This document shows, one piece after another, positions 6,508 through 6,743 of a DNA stretch of 6,743 nt. This DNA comes from an uncultured Clostridia bacterium. GTDB taxonomy: Bacteria > Bacillota > Clostridia > Lachnospirales > Lachnospiraceae. Position 1 is the first letter of the stretch, and each line of letters starts with the position of its first letter. A program made the translations under genes and the position numbers. The DNA is taken from NCBI GenBank assembly GCA_947088195.1, contig CAMUFS010000173.1, forward strand, positions 1 through 6,743, written 5' to 3'. The notes beneath the pieces are model-generated. The model was not told the origin of the DNA. It saw nothing but the letters and a program-made list of their open reading frames with translations, and did not search any database.

Positions 6508-6743
6508 CTACATAAAAATAGAGACATATGGCACTGCTCCACTCTGATTCGAAATTCCTTCTATATAGATGGAATATGCCATAAAAAGTATCATAATCAT
6601 TGTTGTATATAAAACACGTTTAAATCTATATTTTCTATTACATTTCAATATTCTTGGAATTAAAATAATCGCTGTTATGCCATAAAAAAATCGGATTCGA
6701 TTGATCATAGGAAACATACCATTAAAAATAGACAATAAAACTG
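6508..6743 (-). CDS. EpsG-like polysaccharide polymerase, C-terminal end (5' part outside window)
   Basis: About 78 residues of a membrane protein read open through the window edge and end at TAG. The in-frame TTG at 6735 is not a likely start, since codons upstream of it stay open. PMINRIRFFYGITAIILIPRIL places an Arg-rich turn before a hydrophobic helix. A basic loop (KCNRKYRFKR), a final helix (VLYTTMIMILFMAYSIY) and a terminal GAVPYVSIFM follow. From memory this resembles the C-terminus of the EpsG family, multi-spanning Wzy-like enzymes that polymerise repeat units outside the membrane. Its place ahead of a glycosyltransferase and a flippase fits that role. It could also be another Wzy-type polymerase or membrane protein of the cluster, since only the tail can be seen. 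Confidence 0.6.
   Translation of the reverse strand, partial: VLLSIFNGMFPMINRIRFFYGITAIILIPRILKCNRKYRFKRVLYTTMIMILFMAYSIYIEGISNQSGAVPYVSIFM

Overview
The window is AT-rich. All recognisable genes lie on the minus strand, packed end to end with short gaps or small overlaps, so it reads as an internal piece of one long polysaccharide (capsule or O-antigen-like) biosynthesis operon. Ribosome-binding sites are strong GGAG/AGGA types. The low GC, strong Shine-Dalgarno sites and an EpsG-type polymerase tail suggest a low-GC Firmicute, probably a gut-type clostridium (Lachnospiraceae-like). That placement is inference, because no rRNA or marker gene is present.

In transcription order (high to low coordinates) the layout is: the 3' end of an EpsG-like polysaccharide polymerase (6508-6743, cut by the window edge); a WecF-type (GT56) 4-acetamido-4,6-dideoxygalactose transferase (5390-6454); a Wzx-type flippase (3900-5384); a putative GT-A glycosyltransferase (3053-3916); a CapE/FnlA-type UDP-GlcNAc 4,6-dehydratase/5-epimerase (2004-3038); a CapF/FnlB-type reductase without its usual C-terminal cupin domain (1192-2007); a WecE/RffA-type dTDP-4-keto-6-deoxyglucose transaminase (28-1158); and the first ten codons of a WbqC-family gene (1-31, cut by the window edge). 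No stretch over 300 bases lacks a gene. The longest gap is 53 bases, and I see no promoter or terminator inside the window.

The genes imply a Wzx/Wzy-type pathway. WecE, with RmlA/RmlB supplied elsewhere, would make the dTDP-Fuc4NAc precursor and WecF would transfer it to a lipid-linked oligosaccharide. CapE and CapF would make a UDP-linked 2-acetamido-2,6-dideoxy-L-hexose. The flippase would export the repeat unit and the EpsG-like enzyme would polymerise it. A CapG/FnlC 2-epimerase, a WecD N-acetyltransferase, RmlA/RmlB and the initiating transferase are not in the window.

The most interesting points are: (i) a run of nine G in capE, in an AT-rich background, where either single-base slip gives early termination, so it may be a phase-variation switch; (ii) the clean absence of the CapF cupin domain; and (iii) a WbqC-family gene translationally coupled to wecE where an N-acyltransferase would be expected. 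I did not find a wholly new type of system.
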